A program made the position numbers and the translations under genes. This document shows, one piece after another, positions 22,007 to 34,316 of a stretch of 64,000 nt of DNA. The stretch's first letter is position 1, and each line of letters starts with the position of its first letter. The notes beneath the pieces were generated by a model. It saw only the letters and a program-made list of their open reading frames with translations, was not told the DNA's origin and ran no database searches. The DNA comes from Homarus americanus (taxonomy: Eukaryota > Arthropoda > Malacostraca > Decapoda > Nephropidae): NCBI RefSeq assembly GCF_018991925.1, contig NW_024732238.1:7954642-8018641 (forward strand), in the 5' to 3' direction.

Positions 22007-22931
22007 ATATAAATATTTACCCAAATGTATAATACCCAAATATTCACCAGGTCATTCACCCGTGAGTATGAATCAATTGGCGAGTTGACATTTCCTCCGG
22101 GGAGGAGGCGAGGTCAAGCTGGGTCAGCGCAGCTCAGCAACAAACATCTGACACGTTTCCTTTGAGACCTGCTTGACCACTGTTACGACCGTGTTGTATT
22201 TTTCTATTTTTTTTTATATAACATGCTTCCATGTTGTTCCATATTATTCCTGTAATGATGTGTAATATTTACTATTATATACCGTATATACTCGTCTATA
22301 ACCCCCCTTCGTATATAAGTCGACCCCGATTTTTTGACCAAGAAATCGTTAATTTATGATATTCCTCGTTTATAGGTCGACCCAAGTTTTTGAGGGTAAA
22401 GGAACAACAAAACCTTCAGTAAAAACACTCTACGTCCTATAAACTTGTTTACCATTTATTATTACGACACTTTACAGTGAAACGCGGGTAATTTCAACAA
22501 AAATATTGTATATTTCCATTCATGAATTTATTCAAGTCAATTAGGAGGGAATGTTATTGTAATACAATAGTTTTTTAACTGAAAACCATTCGAAAAGCGA
22601 TTACGGTAACATCTTTTGAACGAAAGAAAGCAAAAGTCATTGTTTTCGTCACAATTTTATCCCACTTTCCACTGTAATACGAAAGTCATTTCAGCAAAAA
22701 ATATTACATTTCCGTGAATGTATTATATCAACCACAGTATGAATAGAATATCACTAATATAACAGTATTTTAACCAAAAACTATTAAAAAAACGAGTAAC
22801 ATATCTTGAACATCGGAAGGTTAGGTAAAGTCTTTTGTTTTCTGTAGTATGTAGTTTATCCTAATTTACATTGAAATACATCACGTTTCAGCAAAACTAC
22901 TATTTATTTCTGAGAATATGGAAATGTAATA

Positions 22932-25326
22932 CAGCTAGACCCCGACTTACGACTACGTGGACTTACGTCCATTGGTACTTACGACCTGCTTTGACCGTAC
23001 GTCCATACGGGACATACGACTGCGACCGTTGTGACCAAAATTTTTTTCAAATGACGCGCGCATTTTCTATACCGAAACGTTTCCGTCCCGGGCGAGAGGG
23101 AGGGGTGGCTTGGGTCGCCTCGTGGCTGCACTCACTCAGTGGAGCGCTTTGTTTGTGTTTGGCTATCGTATCCTATACTGATCGCGCTGTGAACTTTCGT
23201 TATTATTGTATTTAATTGACTTTATAATGACTGGAAAGCGTAAAAGTGAGAGTGCTGGTGGTACTCCAAGGAAAAGGAGACAGGCAATTACTTTTGAGAT
23301 GAAACTGAAGATAATAACACAGTATGAGAATGGAAAAACAGTAGCAACGATCTCACGCGACCTAGGTTTCTTACACTCGACTATATCCACTATTCTGAAG
23401 GACAAGGAACGTATTCGTGAAGTAGTGAAAGGAACAACACCTATAAAGGGAACTATAATAACAAAGAAAAGACAAGGTCCTATCCACGATATGGAAAAAT
23501 TATTGGTGATATGGATAGAAGACCAGATGCAGAAGCGTGTACCCTTAAGTGTTCTAACCATACAGGCTAAAGCAAGAAGCTGTTCCAAAGCCTGAAGGAG
23601 CAGGCAGGAGATGAATGTGATCAAACCTTTACAGGAAGTCATGGGTGGTTTGATAGATTTAAAAAACGCTACAGTCTACACAATGTTAAGGTGAGTGGAG
23701 AGGCAGCAAGTGCCGATGTTGGTGCTGCCGAAGCTTTTAAGGAGGAGTTAGATGATGTGATTGTGGAAGGGAATTATTTGCCTGAGCAAATATTCAATGT
23801 GGATGAGACTGGATTATTGTGGAAACGCATGCCTGAGCGGACATACATCCACAAAGAGGCAAAAAAAATGCCCGGATTCAAGGCATTCAAGGACAGAATT
23901 ACACTTCTGTTGGGGGGGACTGTTGCTGGTTTCAAGCTAAAGCCCTTCATGATCTATCATTCAGAGAATCCCAGGGCTTTTAAACATGTCAGCAAGCACA
24001 CACTGCCAGTGATTTATCGCAGTAACAAGAAAGCCTGGATGACCCTAGTACTGTTTGAGGATTGGTTCATGACTTGTTTCATTCCACGAGCCAAGGGGTA
24101 ATGCTCCGGGACACCCACCACACCTGGACGACATGCACCCTGATGTTAAGGTAGTGTACATTCCACCTAACACTACCTCTATCATCCAACCCATGGATCA
24201 AGGTGCTATTGCTGCCTTTAAAGCGTATTATTTACGCACGACCTTCGCACAGGCTGTTGCTGCTACTGAAGGTGAGAAAACGCTCAGACAGTTTTGGAAG
24301 GAGTACAACATTTTGTCATGTATAAAGAACATTAGTGCAGCATGGGATCAGGTTACAAAACATTGCATGAATGGAATATGGAAGAAAATCCTGAAAAGAT
24401 ATGTGCACAGTTTCAAAGGATTTAATGAAAATGAAGTTATTTTGGATATTAGTAACAAGATAGTGGAGTTAGGTAAACAGCTGGAGTTAGAAATTGATAC
24501 TGAAGATGTTGGACAGTTGGTTGAAAGTGTAGCAGAAGAGCTCAGTAACGAGGATCTTATTGAACTAGATGCACAGAAAGTTGCAGAGGAAGAAGAGAGA
24601 CAAAATGTAGAAGAAGAGCCTGCACCCCCCAAAAAGTTTTCAGTGAAACATATGGCAGAGGCATTTGCTACAATAAATAAAGGAATGCAAATGTTTGATG
24701 ACATGGATCAAAATTATGAGCGTTATGCCAAAGTTGACAGAATGATCCAAGATGCACTTGCTTGCTACAGAGAAATTTATAATGAAAAGAAAAAGCAAAC
24801 TGTGCAGTCTAAATTGGACATCTAATTCAAGAAGTCCCCCAGTACTGGCTCCTCACGCCCCACCAGTGCTGCCTCTTCACTCCCTCAAGATGATCCAATA
24901 CCTTCAACCAGCAAGTTACCACAGTACATAAACCTGTCTGAAGGAAGCGACATTGATGACCCACCCAGCCCTGTCTCCTCTTCTGCTTCTTCCAATTAAT
25001 ATAGTCTCCATGTATCCTGTAAATAGAAAATTATGGGGGCCCCGTGTGCATTCAGCTGACTACATTTGAGGTAAGTGCTCAGTCACACTGTATCCATTCC
25101 TCATTATTTATTACTTTTACTGTACTGTATCCATTCCTCATAATTTTTTACGTTTAGTGTACTGTATTTCATTGTAGATTTTTAATTTTTTTTTGGAAAA
25201 AAAAAAAATTTGAATTTTTTTTTTTTGAAAATTTTGAATTTTTTTATCTATGTCGGACTTACGACCATGTCGGACTTACGACCTGGATTTGGGTCCCTAA
25301 CCCCGTCGTAAGTCGGGGTCTAGCTG
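22932..25326 (+). mobile_element. Tigger transposon A (CAGCTAGACCCCGACTTACG), nested in the POGK-like element
   Basis: Ends CAGCTAGACCCCGACTTACG and CGTAAGTCGGGGTCTAGCTG are 20-bp perfect inverted repeats with TA on both sides (22930-22931, 25327-25328). The insertion splits AATGTAATA/TTTTTACTGAAATG of the host element. The 2395-bp element encodes a Tigger-type transposase with three reading-frame breaks. The 444-bp MITE at 4586-5029 derives from this family. Confidence 0.95.
23227..24825 (+). pseudogene. Tigger (TIGD1-like) transposase A, disabled
   Basis: Start MTGKRKSESAGGTPRKRRQ at 23227, chosen because the sister copy starts identically at 36772. Domains in order: pipsqueak/CENP-B N-terminal helix-turn-helix (ITFEMKLKIITQYENGKTVA, ISRDLGFLHSTISTI), CENP-B-type second DNA-binding region (GSHGWFDRFKKRYSLH), then the DDE domain with FNVDETGLLWKRMPERTY and QPMDQGAI. 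Lesions: a one-base loss near 23580 (frame ends 23595) and a net 28-bp deletion near 24096-24105 that removes the LLDN part of the second catalytic Asp motif (NAPGHPPHLD in the sister copy). The C-terminal part (24133-24825) stays open to KKQTVQSKLDI. The element cannot be autonomous. Confidence 0.92.
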
Positions 25327-26311
25327 TATTTTTACTGAAATGACGTACGTATTCAGTGGAAAGTGGGATAAAATCGTGACAAAAACAATGACTTTCGCTT
25401 TCTTTCATTGAAAAGATGTTACCGTAATCGCTTTTCGAATGGTTTTCAGTTAAAAACTGTTATATTACAATAATATTCTATCCTAATTCACTTGGGATGT
25501 AACAGTTTTTTAACTGAAAACGATTCGAAAAACACGTGTACCGTCTAGCTGATGCGGCAGAGCCCTGGTCGCGGAGGCTTTGTGTTTGCATCGGCCCTTC
25601 TTAAGCAGCTTTTAATTTTAGCGTACGTTGAAATTGTGTTTACCGGTATATTCTTATTTTCTTGCTTCTTATTTTCCAGAAATATGACAAGTTTGTATAT
25701 AATACAATGTTACGGTACTTTTAATTTACAAGTATTCATTTTTAAAAATACAGAAGACACCAAACAAATACTAGTACGGATATTTGCGTGACTCTCCCGC
25801 CAAAAAAGACCAAACAGCTGGTACTCTCTCCCTCAGCCCTACCAAAAATAGCCCAACATCTTTCTTGTTTATTCTCTTCCAATTTCTCACTTTAACTGGT
25901 ATTTTTTACTTCATATTGCCTACATCAGATAAACTACAGTAATTGAGGTTAGATACTGTTATAAATTTGATTACCGGGTCCTGGCAGGTACCGTTAGAAC
26001 CACCTGACCCTACCAACAGTGTTGCAAGTCAGACAGCATTTTTTTTTTTTACATTTTTGGTGTCTCCATTTGTTAATTTTTTTTCTGTGGGGTTTGCACA
26101 ATAGTATACTGTTTTACCTACAGTATTGTAAAACGATTTGGGAAAAGAAATACTCGGTAACTTAAAATTTTAAAAGGAAAATTTTGAAACTGGCAACTGT
26201 GTGTAGATGACCTGACTCACATCATATTATGTCATCACGATTAGCCCACGTGTATAGTTCAAATTGTGTCTTGTTACAGTGTAGACGTGCTTGACCCATA
26301 TTCTCTTCAGC

Positions 26312-27638
26312 ATGGATTCAAGAAGAAAGTTCACAGCTATGTTCAAGCTGAGAGTGATTGAATATGCAGAACAGACTAACAACTGTGCAACAGCAAGGGA
26401 ATTTAAGGTTTCCGAAAAAAGTGTTAGAGACTGAAAAAAGCTCTCTGCACAACTTAAGCTTTTGCCAAAAAACAAATGTGCTAACAGAGGAAAGTGTAAC
26501 AAGTGGCCACAGTTGGAAGTTGAAGTGGCAAAGTATGTCAGTGAAAACCGACAGAATGGATATGGTGTTTCCCGAGGATCAATTCGAATCTTTGCCTTGA
26601 AACTAGCAAGGAAATTAGGCATCACAGATTTTAAGGCGAGTCATGGTTGGTGCACAAGATTTATGAAAAGAAATGATTTTGTACTGAGACGGAAAGCGAA
26701 AATATCACAGCGTCTTCCACAAGAACTTGATGACAAGGTTATTGAATTTCATAGGTTCATAATCAAACACCGGAAAAAGAATTCATATAGACTTTCGTGT
26801 ATTGGAAACATGGATGAAACGCCCATGAATTTTGATATGCCAATCAGTCAAACAGTGAATAAAGTTGGTGAAAAAACAGTTTTAGTTAAAACTACTGGAC
26901 ATGAAAAATCAAGATTCACAGTTGTGCTATCATGTATGGCTGACGGCACAAAGCTGACGCCTATGGTAATATTTAAAAGGAAAACAATTCCAGAGCAAAA
27001 TTTTCCAAAAGGTATAATCATCCATGTGCACGAGAAAGGATGGATGGATGAAGGCGGCATACAAATATGGCTTAAAAAAGTCTGGAACTTTAGACCAGGG
27101 GGACTGCGCAAAGAAAAAAGTCTTTGTGTGGGATATGTTTCGGTCACATCTTGTTGACAGTGTTACTGCTGGGATTAGGAAGGAAAACACTGATACAGCT
27201 GTGAGTCCTGGTGGATTAACAAGTCTTGTCCAACCACTGGATGTTTCCATAAACAAACCATTTAAAGATGCGGTAAGAGTGAAGTGGAACAACTGGATGA
27301 TAGAAGGCGATAAGACATACACAAAGGGAGGCAACATCCAAGCTCCATCACTAGCAACATTATGTGAATGGATTGTAGAGGCCTGGGATGCAATCAGACC
27401 AGAAATTGTGGTGAAATCTTTTAAGAAATGTGGGATTTCGAATGCTCTTGATGGAACAGAAGACGACTTGTTGTGGGATTATGAGGCTAATGAGAGCGTG
27501 AATGAGGATGAAGATATTGATGATCCTATGGCTGATGATGGTGTTGATCCATATGACGATGCTGTTCAAGGAGAGGACTGGGAGGAGCTGTTTGGTGCTG
27601 CAGATGATGACAAGGAAAATGATTTTGATGGATTTTAA
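26312..27638 (+). pseudogene. POGK-like pogo transposase, two lesions
   Basis: Start MDSRRKFTAMFKLRVIEYAE at 26312. The first ~45 residues form a Brinker-type DNA-binding domain (CATAREFKVSEKSVRD), broken by TGA at codon 41 (26432-26434) where family members have Trp (RDW). A CENP-B-type domain follows (GSIRIFALKLARKL, SHGWCTRFMKRNDFVLRRK). The DDE domain has NMDETPMNFDMP, VWDMFRSHL and QPLDVSINKPFK, all three catalytic Asp residues visible. A one-base shift in the A-run near 27108-27120 moves the frame; the second frame runs to 27638 with an acidic tail (NEDEDIDDPMADDG). With only one nonsense change and one frameshift over ~440 codons, it is a fairly recent pseudogene. Domesticated POGK in vertebrates shares this architecture without being orthologous. 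Confidence 0.9.
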
Positions 27639-28488
27639 TGAAAATATTCAGAAATATGGTATCGTAGTATTTATTCAAGTCAATTAGGATAGAATATTAT
27701 TGTAATACAACAGTTTTTTAACTGAAAACCATTCGAAAAGCGATTACGGTAAAATCTTTTGAACGACGAAAGAAAGTGAAAGTCATTGTTTTCGTCACAA
27801 TTTTATCCCACTTTCCACTGTAATACGTACGTCATTTCAGCAAAAATATTACATTTCCATATTTATTTCTGAGAATATATTCATTCAGGCACAGTTAAGG
27901 TAAAATATACTTGTGATGTAATATTTTAATGAAAATATTTAGAAATAAGGTATCGTATTTTTCTTTTGTTTCAAATCTAATTAACAAAGATTGATGTTTC
28001 AAATTTAATTAACAAAAATTTATGTATCTATAAATAAACTTTTAAAAAAGAATACTTTATGTTTTACATACTCCTGTGCATACCATACCATGCATTTGGC
28101 TACTTTGGGCTTGCTATGATGACGCAAGAGATCTTCCCTGGCAACTGTACCGACACTCACAGCAGGCGGTGCGTTAGTGCGTCGTTTCCATTGTTTACTG
28201 GTAGTTACTGGTAAATATTTTTCAACCTAACAAAACTATTACCCGTATAGAGGTCGACCCCCAACTTTTTGCCAAAAAATTTGGTCTTAAAACCTCGTGC
28301 TATACACGGGTATATACGGTAATCTAGTCACCTTACCCTATGCTGTTATGGTTTTTAACTGTTATTATTTGTTCAAGCCCATCTTATTTCTTCATTTAGT
28401 ATTGTAACAAGCATTCTTTGTTCTCTAACGACCATCTGCATCGTTAAACGACCCACCAGCAGGTCGCACGGGCGGGAAAGACCCTATA

Positions 28489-29334
28489 CAGTGACCCCTC
28501 CGTTAACGAACTCAATCCGTTCCAGAAGGTCGTTCGTTAACCGAAAAGTTTGTTAACCGAAACCATTGTTTCAATGGGTTTTTGGGAAATTGGTTCCAGC
28601 TCACCGAAAATTTCCTAAATTCAACAAAAATGGTAGAAAAGTTCACTTACTTTGAGGTGTGTATGTAGAAGGCTCCTGGATGATGATGATGGGATTTAGA
28701 ATGGGGGTGGAGGAGAAGGAAGAAGAGAAGGCATTGGGGTGGAAGAGAAGTCACCCCATGGTGCCATTTCACCCATAAAATTTTAGCTCTCTGGTGTAAT
28801 TCAAGATTATTTTCTTTAAATCAACACTGCACTGCATTATATATTGTCAATATGTAAAATATATTTCAAAATGACCAATAATTTGCTTGGAAACACAGAA
28901 AAAAAGCATTTAGTTGAAGAGTCTCAAGCAAGATGTTACCTCCAGTGAAAACAGAGAGAGACTAACTCCTGTTTGCTGTGTTAAGAGGCTGGATGCCGCG
29001 CATTAAACTAGTCACTTTACCTTCAATTATGTTCAATAATTGTTAAAATGACTCAAAAATTGAATATTAAACTTTTAAAATTATTGAATAGTATAAACTT
29101 CTTGATATTTATTAAAATAGTAAGGAATTTAAGCCCTAGAACCGATTAATGTATTGGCGGACTGATACTAAAGCTGGTTGCCCGGTCAGTGCAAGCGAAA
29201 ACATGTTGAGGTTGGTTCGTAAGAACTTCGTTAACTGAATTTTTTTTCGTTAACCGAATTGAAGATCCTTATGGAAGGCAGTTCGTTAATCGAAATTACG
29301 TTAACCGAGGTGTTCGTTAAACGAGGGGTCACTG
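28489..29334. mobile_element. Tigger-type MITE (CAGTGACCCCTCCGTTAACG), copy 1
   Basis: Ends CAGTGACCCCTCCGTTAACG and TAAACGAGGGGTCACTG flanked by TA (28487-28488, 29335-29336). 846 bp, no coding. Interior matches 62430-63209 throughout and resembles the copies at 11850 and 39753 in reverse. It is inserted in ACCCTATA/TATAGTAG, a TATA-box-like site of its host repeat. Confidence 0.92.
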
Positions 29335-30088
29335 TATATAGTAGTCCACCAACTGATGGAGTTCAGTCCAGTTCTCCTTGTCATTCAGTTCACGTTGTTT
29401 TGAGTGACACCCGTCACCTGTTATTTATACTTAAATTTATTCATGTGTTGTTCCTGTCGCCACCAATGTGGTATGTCTATGTTAGTACCTATTCATGTCT
29501 CTTATGTGTCCATCAGTGCTTGCTTAGTTACATTTAAATAATTCAGTGTTGTTCCACTGTAGTTAATTTCAGTGTTAGTTTTTATATGTTTATGCAGTGT
29601 TAACGTAATCCAATGCTTTATTTTTATTCTTTTGATGTTTCGATGTTTAGTATCATTTGTGTCTTAAAAGTTTCGATAGTGAATCAATTTGTTGTGACAG
29701 CCTACGAGGCTCTTTATTGTGCTAATATTGAATTTAATTAAATTCTTAAAAGGTTTACTTTATTTATTTTTATTCCCTTTTAATTTACTTCACCTTTTTT
29801 TTGTTTGGTTACGCCTAGAACCTGGATATTAAAGTAAATTAAGACGGCATAACACCACCCTCTCTCCCTGGTGTCAGAGAGAGACTATCATATCACATGT
29901 GACCCAGTGAACACCTCACTTAAGTGTTCTCCTGAAGTGCACTGAGACACTTCCCTTAGTATAGAAGGTACAATATATTCTCAACTGAATTCAGTACCTG
30001 TGAAACTATATTTTTCTACAATAAAAGAAAACCAACAAAGTGTTTACTTCAGCCCTGCCACTTATCAATTCAAGAACTAATATATATA

Positions 30089-30611
30089 CAGTCAACCCTC
30101 ACTTTACGCGGTTAATGTAACCCACAGGGTACCGCGGAAAGTGAGAAATGCGTAAAGTGAATAACATAACATATGGGATTAAATGAAATAGAGGCCAGCT
30201 GACCCCCAAACTCCACTTTTTCCAACACAATACCTATGTTCTAGTAAAAATAACATCTTAATTTTATGATGGTACATGCACACAATTAATACTTAAGAGA
30301 AATAGAGAAATACAGTCGCCAAGTTAATGTCCATTCAAATAATGGACACGACTCCCTCCCCCTCTTCTCACACTACACTGCTGGCTCTTCCCTCTGAGAA
30401 ATTTTGGGGGGAAAACTAGAGGTTAATACCTTAAACTAAAGTTTTTGAATATAAATGTAATTTGCACAAAAGATAACATATTTACCAGAAACATTTTTCT
30501 AAAATTTGTCTAATGCAAAATATATGATGTTTATATTCAATGATCATAAATATAAGAATTCCAGCAATGTAAATTATATTCTGGTCGGCACTAGAAACGC
30601 AGGCGGTAATA

Positions 30612-30614
<3 letters not shown>
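30089..30614. mobile_element. Tigger-type MITE (CAGTCAACCCTCACTTTACG), short form
   Basis: Left end CAGTCAACCCTCACTTTACG after TA (30087-30088). The right end is GCAGGCGGTAATACTG (30614), followed by a (TA)n run. The interior is a shortened version of the unit seen at 57254-58446. Confidence 0.75.
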
Positions 30615-30616
<2 letters not shown>

Positions 30617-30642
<26 letters not shown>

Positions 30643-30660
30643 CATACACATATACATACA
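30617..30660. repeat. (TA)n/(CATA)n microsatellite between two MITEs
   Basis: TATATA run then ACATACACATATACATACA, directly between the MITEs ending at 30614 and starting at 30661. Confidence 0.9.
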
Positions 30661-32255
30661 CAGTATTACCCGCCTAACGCGGTTTCACTTAACGAGTTTT
30701 TTCATATAGCGGTGCCTCGCCAGAGCTGAACTTTCACTTAACACGGATTTTTTCCACATATACGTGGTGAGTGTCCGGCTCGAGACGCTATTTTTAGATT
30801 TGCCCCACCCGCCACCCTGCCTGACTGCCTGTTTTAGCTCATAAAATTCATACAAATTACCCGGCCAGAATATAATTTACATTGCTGGAATTCTTATAAT
30901 TTGGTGATCATTTTGAATATAAACATCATATATTTTGCATTAAACATACAATTTTTAGATAAAAAATTTTCTCTAGGTAACTATGTTATCTTTTGTGCAA
31001 AATATATGACATTTATATTCAAAATATTCCTGGTCTTACAAGGAATCCAGCAATGTCAATTATATTATCCTAACTTTAGTTTGAGGTATTATTTATTAAA
31101 ATTTAGTGGTTATCCCACACATCTCCTTGGGACGGTGGTGGGGGGTGGGGGGGGAGGGAGGGACCGACCGACCATCTGTTACCCCGTGAAGAATTATTTT
31201 TTTTTTTATTAACTGAAGATATTTGTTTTAGCTCATAAAATTCATACAAATTACCCGGTCAGAATATAATTTACATTGCTGGAATTCTTATAATTTGGTG
31301 ATCATTTTGAATATAAACATCATATATTTTGCATTAAACATACAATTTTTAGATAAAAAATTTTCTCTAGGTAACTATGTTATCTTTTGTGCAAAATATA
31401 TGACATTTATATTCAAAATATTCCTGGTCTTACAAGGAATCCAGCAATGTCAATTATATTATCCTAACTTTAATCTGAGGTATTATTTAATACTAAATGT
31501 TAAAAACTCTGGAAGGGAGGATTGGTGGGGGGTGGGGGGGAGGGTTGGGACTGACCGCGCGGTTGGAAGAGGGGGGAGGCAAGGTGGGGTACTTTGATTG
31601 ACAGATAGTGTCGTGAAGATTATTTTTTTTTTTATTAACTGAAGATATTTGTTTTAGCTCATAAAATTCATACAAATTACCCGGTCAGAATATAATTTAC
31701 ATTGCTGGAATTCTTATAATTTGGTGATCATTTTGAATATAAACATCATATATTTTGCATTAAACATACAAATTTTAGATAAAATTTTTCTCTAGGTAAC
31801 TATGTTATCTTTTGTGCAAAATATATGACATTTATATTCAAAATATTCCTGGTCTTACAAGGAATCCAGCAATGTCAATTGTATTATCCTAACTTTAGTT
31901 TGAGGTATTATTTATTAAAATTTAGTGGTTTTTCCCCAAAAATTTCTCTGAGAGGGAAGAGCCAGTGAGTGTAGTGTGAGAGGGGGAGGGAGTTGAGTCC
32001 ATTATTTGAATGGACATTAACTTGGCGACTGTATTTCTCTATTTCTCTTAAGTATTAATTGTGTGCATGTACCATCATAAAATTAAGATGTTATTTTTAC
32101 TACAACATAGGTATGTGCCTTCAAAAAGTGGAGTTTGGGGGTCGGGCCGGTTTCTATTGGAATTAATCCCATATGTTCTGTTGTTCACTTAACGCGGATT
32201 TCACTTAACGCGGGACCCTCTGGGTTCAATTGACCGCGTTAAGTGGGGTACAACT
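30661..32255. mobile_element. Tigger-type TIR element with palindromic units, inverted relative of 12811-14390
   Basis: Starts CAGTATTACCCGCCTAACGC and ends GCGTTAAGTGGGGTACAACTG-like followed by (TA)n. The whole 1595 bp is the reverse complement of 12811-14390 with three tandem ~0.4-kb units (starts of the conserved GGTGATCATTTTGAATATAA at about 30902, 31296 and 31722). Both copies lie in the same RYBP intron in opposite orientation. Confidence 0.9.
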
Positions 32256-32279
32256 GTATATATATATATAGTGTGACCA

Positions 32280-33720
32280 ACACAAATTATCTCCCTCATC
32301 TACGGTAGGTGTAACAAGGAGACAAATATAATATCACATTTAAACTTAAAGTAGTGCGATATGCCACAGAACATGGAAACAGGGTAACAGAGAGAAACTG
32401 AGATGATTCGCCAGTGGAGGAAGCAGGAGGAAGAATTAAAAAAAGCGAATAAATAGAAGCATAATCTTCGTATAATACCAGCAAAATGGCCAGACTTAGA
32501 AGAAAACTTGAAAACATGGATATTAGACCAAAGAAACTTGGGTTTGGCAGTGACGACAAAGATGATCATTTTGGAAGCAAGAAGGTTTGCAGCAATCACA
32601 GGGGTGGATTACTTCAAAGGAACTGCTTGTTGGTGTTTTTGCTTCATGAAACAAAATGGCTTAAGTTTGTGAACAAGAACAAAAGCTCAAAAAATGCCTG
32701 CAGAATACGAAGAGAAAATATTAGATTTCCATAAATTTATTATTAATGTTAGAAAACAGAGTTGTCCTGAACTCAGTCAAATTGGGAATAAGGATGAAGT
32801 ACCTTTGACTTTTGATGTGCCATCTAATAAAAGTGTAAATGTAAAAGAGATATATCAGTGATTGTTAAAACCACTGGACACGAAAGGACTCACTACATGG
32901 TAGGTTCAGCTTGCCGTGCCGACGGGACCAAACTACCGCCTCTGTTAATTTTCAAGAGAAAAACATTACCGAAGGAAAAACTGCCAAATGGAATTCATGT
33001 CATTGTACAACCCAAGGGATGGATGGATGGAGGTGTCAAGGTATGGTTGGATAAAGTGTGGTTCAAGCGTCCTGGTGGTCTGCTACGAAAGAATTCACTG
33101 CTAGTATGGGATCAGTTTAGTGCTCACAGGACTGAAAACACCAAAAGGCTAGCAAAGGAGCTCAACACACAGCAGGCAGTAATTCCTGGTGGCCTGACTT
33201 CCCAGTTACAGCTGCTAGATGTCAGCATTAATAAGCCCTTTAAGAATAACACGAGAGAGCACTGGAATAAATGGATGACAGAGGGGAAATATGACGCCGA
33301 CTGGAAGGATGAAACGCCCATCAATATCTGAAGTGTGTGTGAATGGGTGCTGAAGTCATGGTGTGATATTAAAACTAAAGTTATTGTTAAGTCTTTCAAA
33401 GAATGTGGTATCAGAAATGCTATGGATGGCACTGAAGACAACTTGTTGTACGAGACTGACAGTAGTGATTATGATATTTCCTCCCGTGATGATTCAGAGC
33501 TTGGTGATGAATCCAACTGTGACGACTTCTCAGGATTTGAAGATGAATTAAATGCTTTTGACTGTTTTACTGGACATGATGTTTAGAGATTTACAGTTTT
33601 TTGTCATTTTTATTGTTTGCTTACCAAAAATTTTAATTAAACTGATTTTTACCGAGTTTTTTTTTACTTGTAATTTTTTGCTTTTAAATAAAGATTTTTT
33701 GTTTTATTTAGACGTTGATA
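32280..33720 (+). mobile_element. Remnant of a second POGK-like element, ends not found
   Basis: The segment between the MITE at 32255 and the R1 repeat at 34003 encodes a decayed POGK-like transposase (32346-33586). No terminal inverted repeat was recognised, so the limits are approximate. Confidence 0.55.
32346..33586 (+). pseudogene. POGK-like transposase pseudogene 2
   Basis: Brinker-type start remnant (LKVVRYATEHGNR in one frame, then RQWRKQEEELKKANK in another), then MPAEYEEKILDFHKFIINVR. The DDE domain carries IGNKDEVPLTFDVP, LLVWDQFSAHRTENTK and LLDVSINKPFKN, so all three Asp positions survive but in different frames. In 32858-33331 the frame is open for 157 codons and ends at a TGA in NI(stop)SVCEWVLKSW, after which the same frame continues to DCFTGHDV at 33586. 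Several frame breaks occur upstream of 32858. It is more diverged from the 26312 copy than expected for one family, so it represents a separate POGK-like lineage. Confidence 0.85.
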
Positions 33721-34002
33721 TACATGTTTACATTTGCTTACCTTCTACTGTTGGAAAATATTTCCCGTCGTTGTCATACCGACAAAAACAAGAGAAAGAA
33801 TGTAAACACTACAGCCCGCTAGATGCGGAGGTGACCAGGTGTATAAAATGAGTGCTGTATTAAAGATTTCCACTTCTTATACAGATTTTTTTTTTTAATT
33901 TGATGAAAATGATAACTGATAAGCAGTTTTAAGTGATGATATTCAAAGAGGTGTGTGTACTTGTGCCAAAAGGGCTGTATATCAAGCAACGGTTTCACTG
34001 GT
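33721..34002. other. RYBP intron spacer, no recognised feature
   Basis: AT-rich DNA between the POGK-like remnant and repeat R1. Nothing was recognised. Confidence 0.4.
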
Positions 34003-34271
34003 GTAGGTAGTAGGCAGCTACCAAACAGGGAGGTACTACCGCCTGGGAAGATATTGGAAGCATAATGTATTGTCTAATGGTAGACCCTGCTGCTATATGG
34101 CATCACGAGAATTGTGACCAAGTCCCAGGTTGCTGATCTGACTTTCTGCCTCATTCACGCACAATTGCACGGTCTCAATTGTTTCTTTTACTTTGACAAC
34201 ACAACATACATATATTGTTTCTCACTCTTGATACTTTTTTCATTTTTGTATTTCTTTATGGTTCTTTATTA

Positions 34272-34316
<45 letters not shown>

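Larger units (their letters stand above)
22280..28321 (+). mobile_element. POGK-like pogo transposon with nested Tigger
   Basis: Left end TACCGTATATACTCGTCTAT and right end ATACACGGGTATATACGGTA are inverted relatives that include TA at the margin. The element spans 6.0 kb, of which 2.4 kb is a nested Tigger. It encodes a broken POGK-like transposase (26312-27638). Long inverted and direct subterminal units (about 22540-22715, 25330-25500 inverted, 27655-27870), containing GCGATTACGGTAA and CCCACTTTCCACTG, flank the gene. Inverted or partial relatives lie at 54749-57252 and 63766-64000. Confidence 0.85.
20813..30075 (+). repeat. Older interspersed repeat carrying four nested insertions (paralogue at ~42045-42525)
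   Basis: Host sequence around the hAT, POGK-like and MITE insertions matches 42045-42525 in order: GTAACAGCACCATTTG, ACCCAAATGTATAATACC, CGTGTTTCCTTT-like, GAACACCTCACTTAAG and CCAACAAAGTGTTTACTTCAG then CCCTGCCACTTAT. The last part includes AATAAAAGAAAACC, resembling an LTR R/U5 end. CACTGTTACGACCGTGTTG at about 22185 would suit an LTR start. Retroelement identity is inference; the paralogy is directly visible. Confidence 0.6.

Noticed and set aside
30901..31597. Recurrent frame starting MVIILNINIIYFALNIQFLD in several elements
   Set aside because: It lies in the palindromic units of MITEs, is AT-driven, varies in length and has no family signature. Recurrence is explained by repeat copies.
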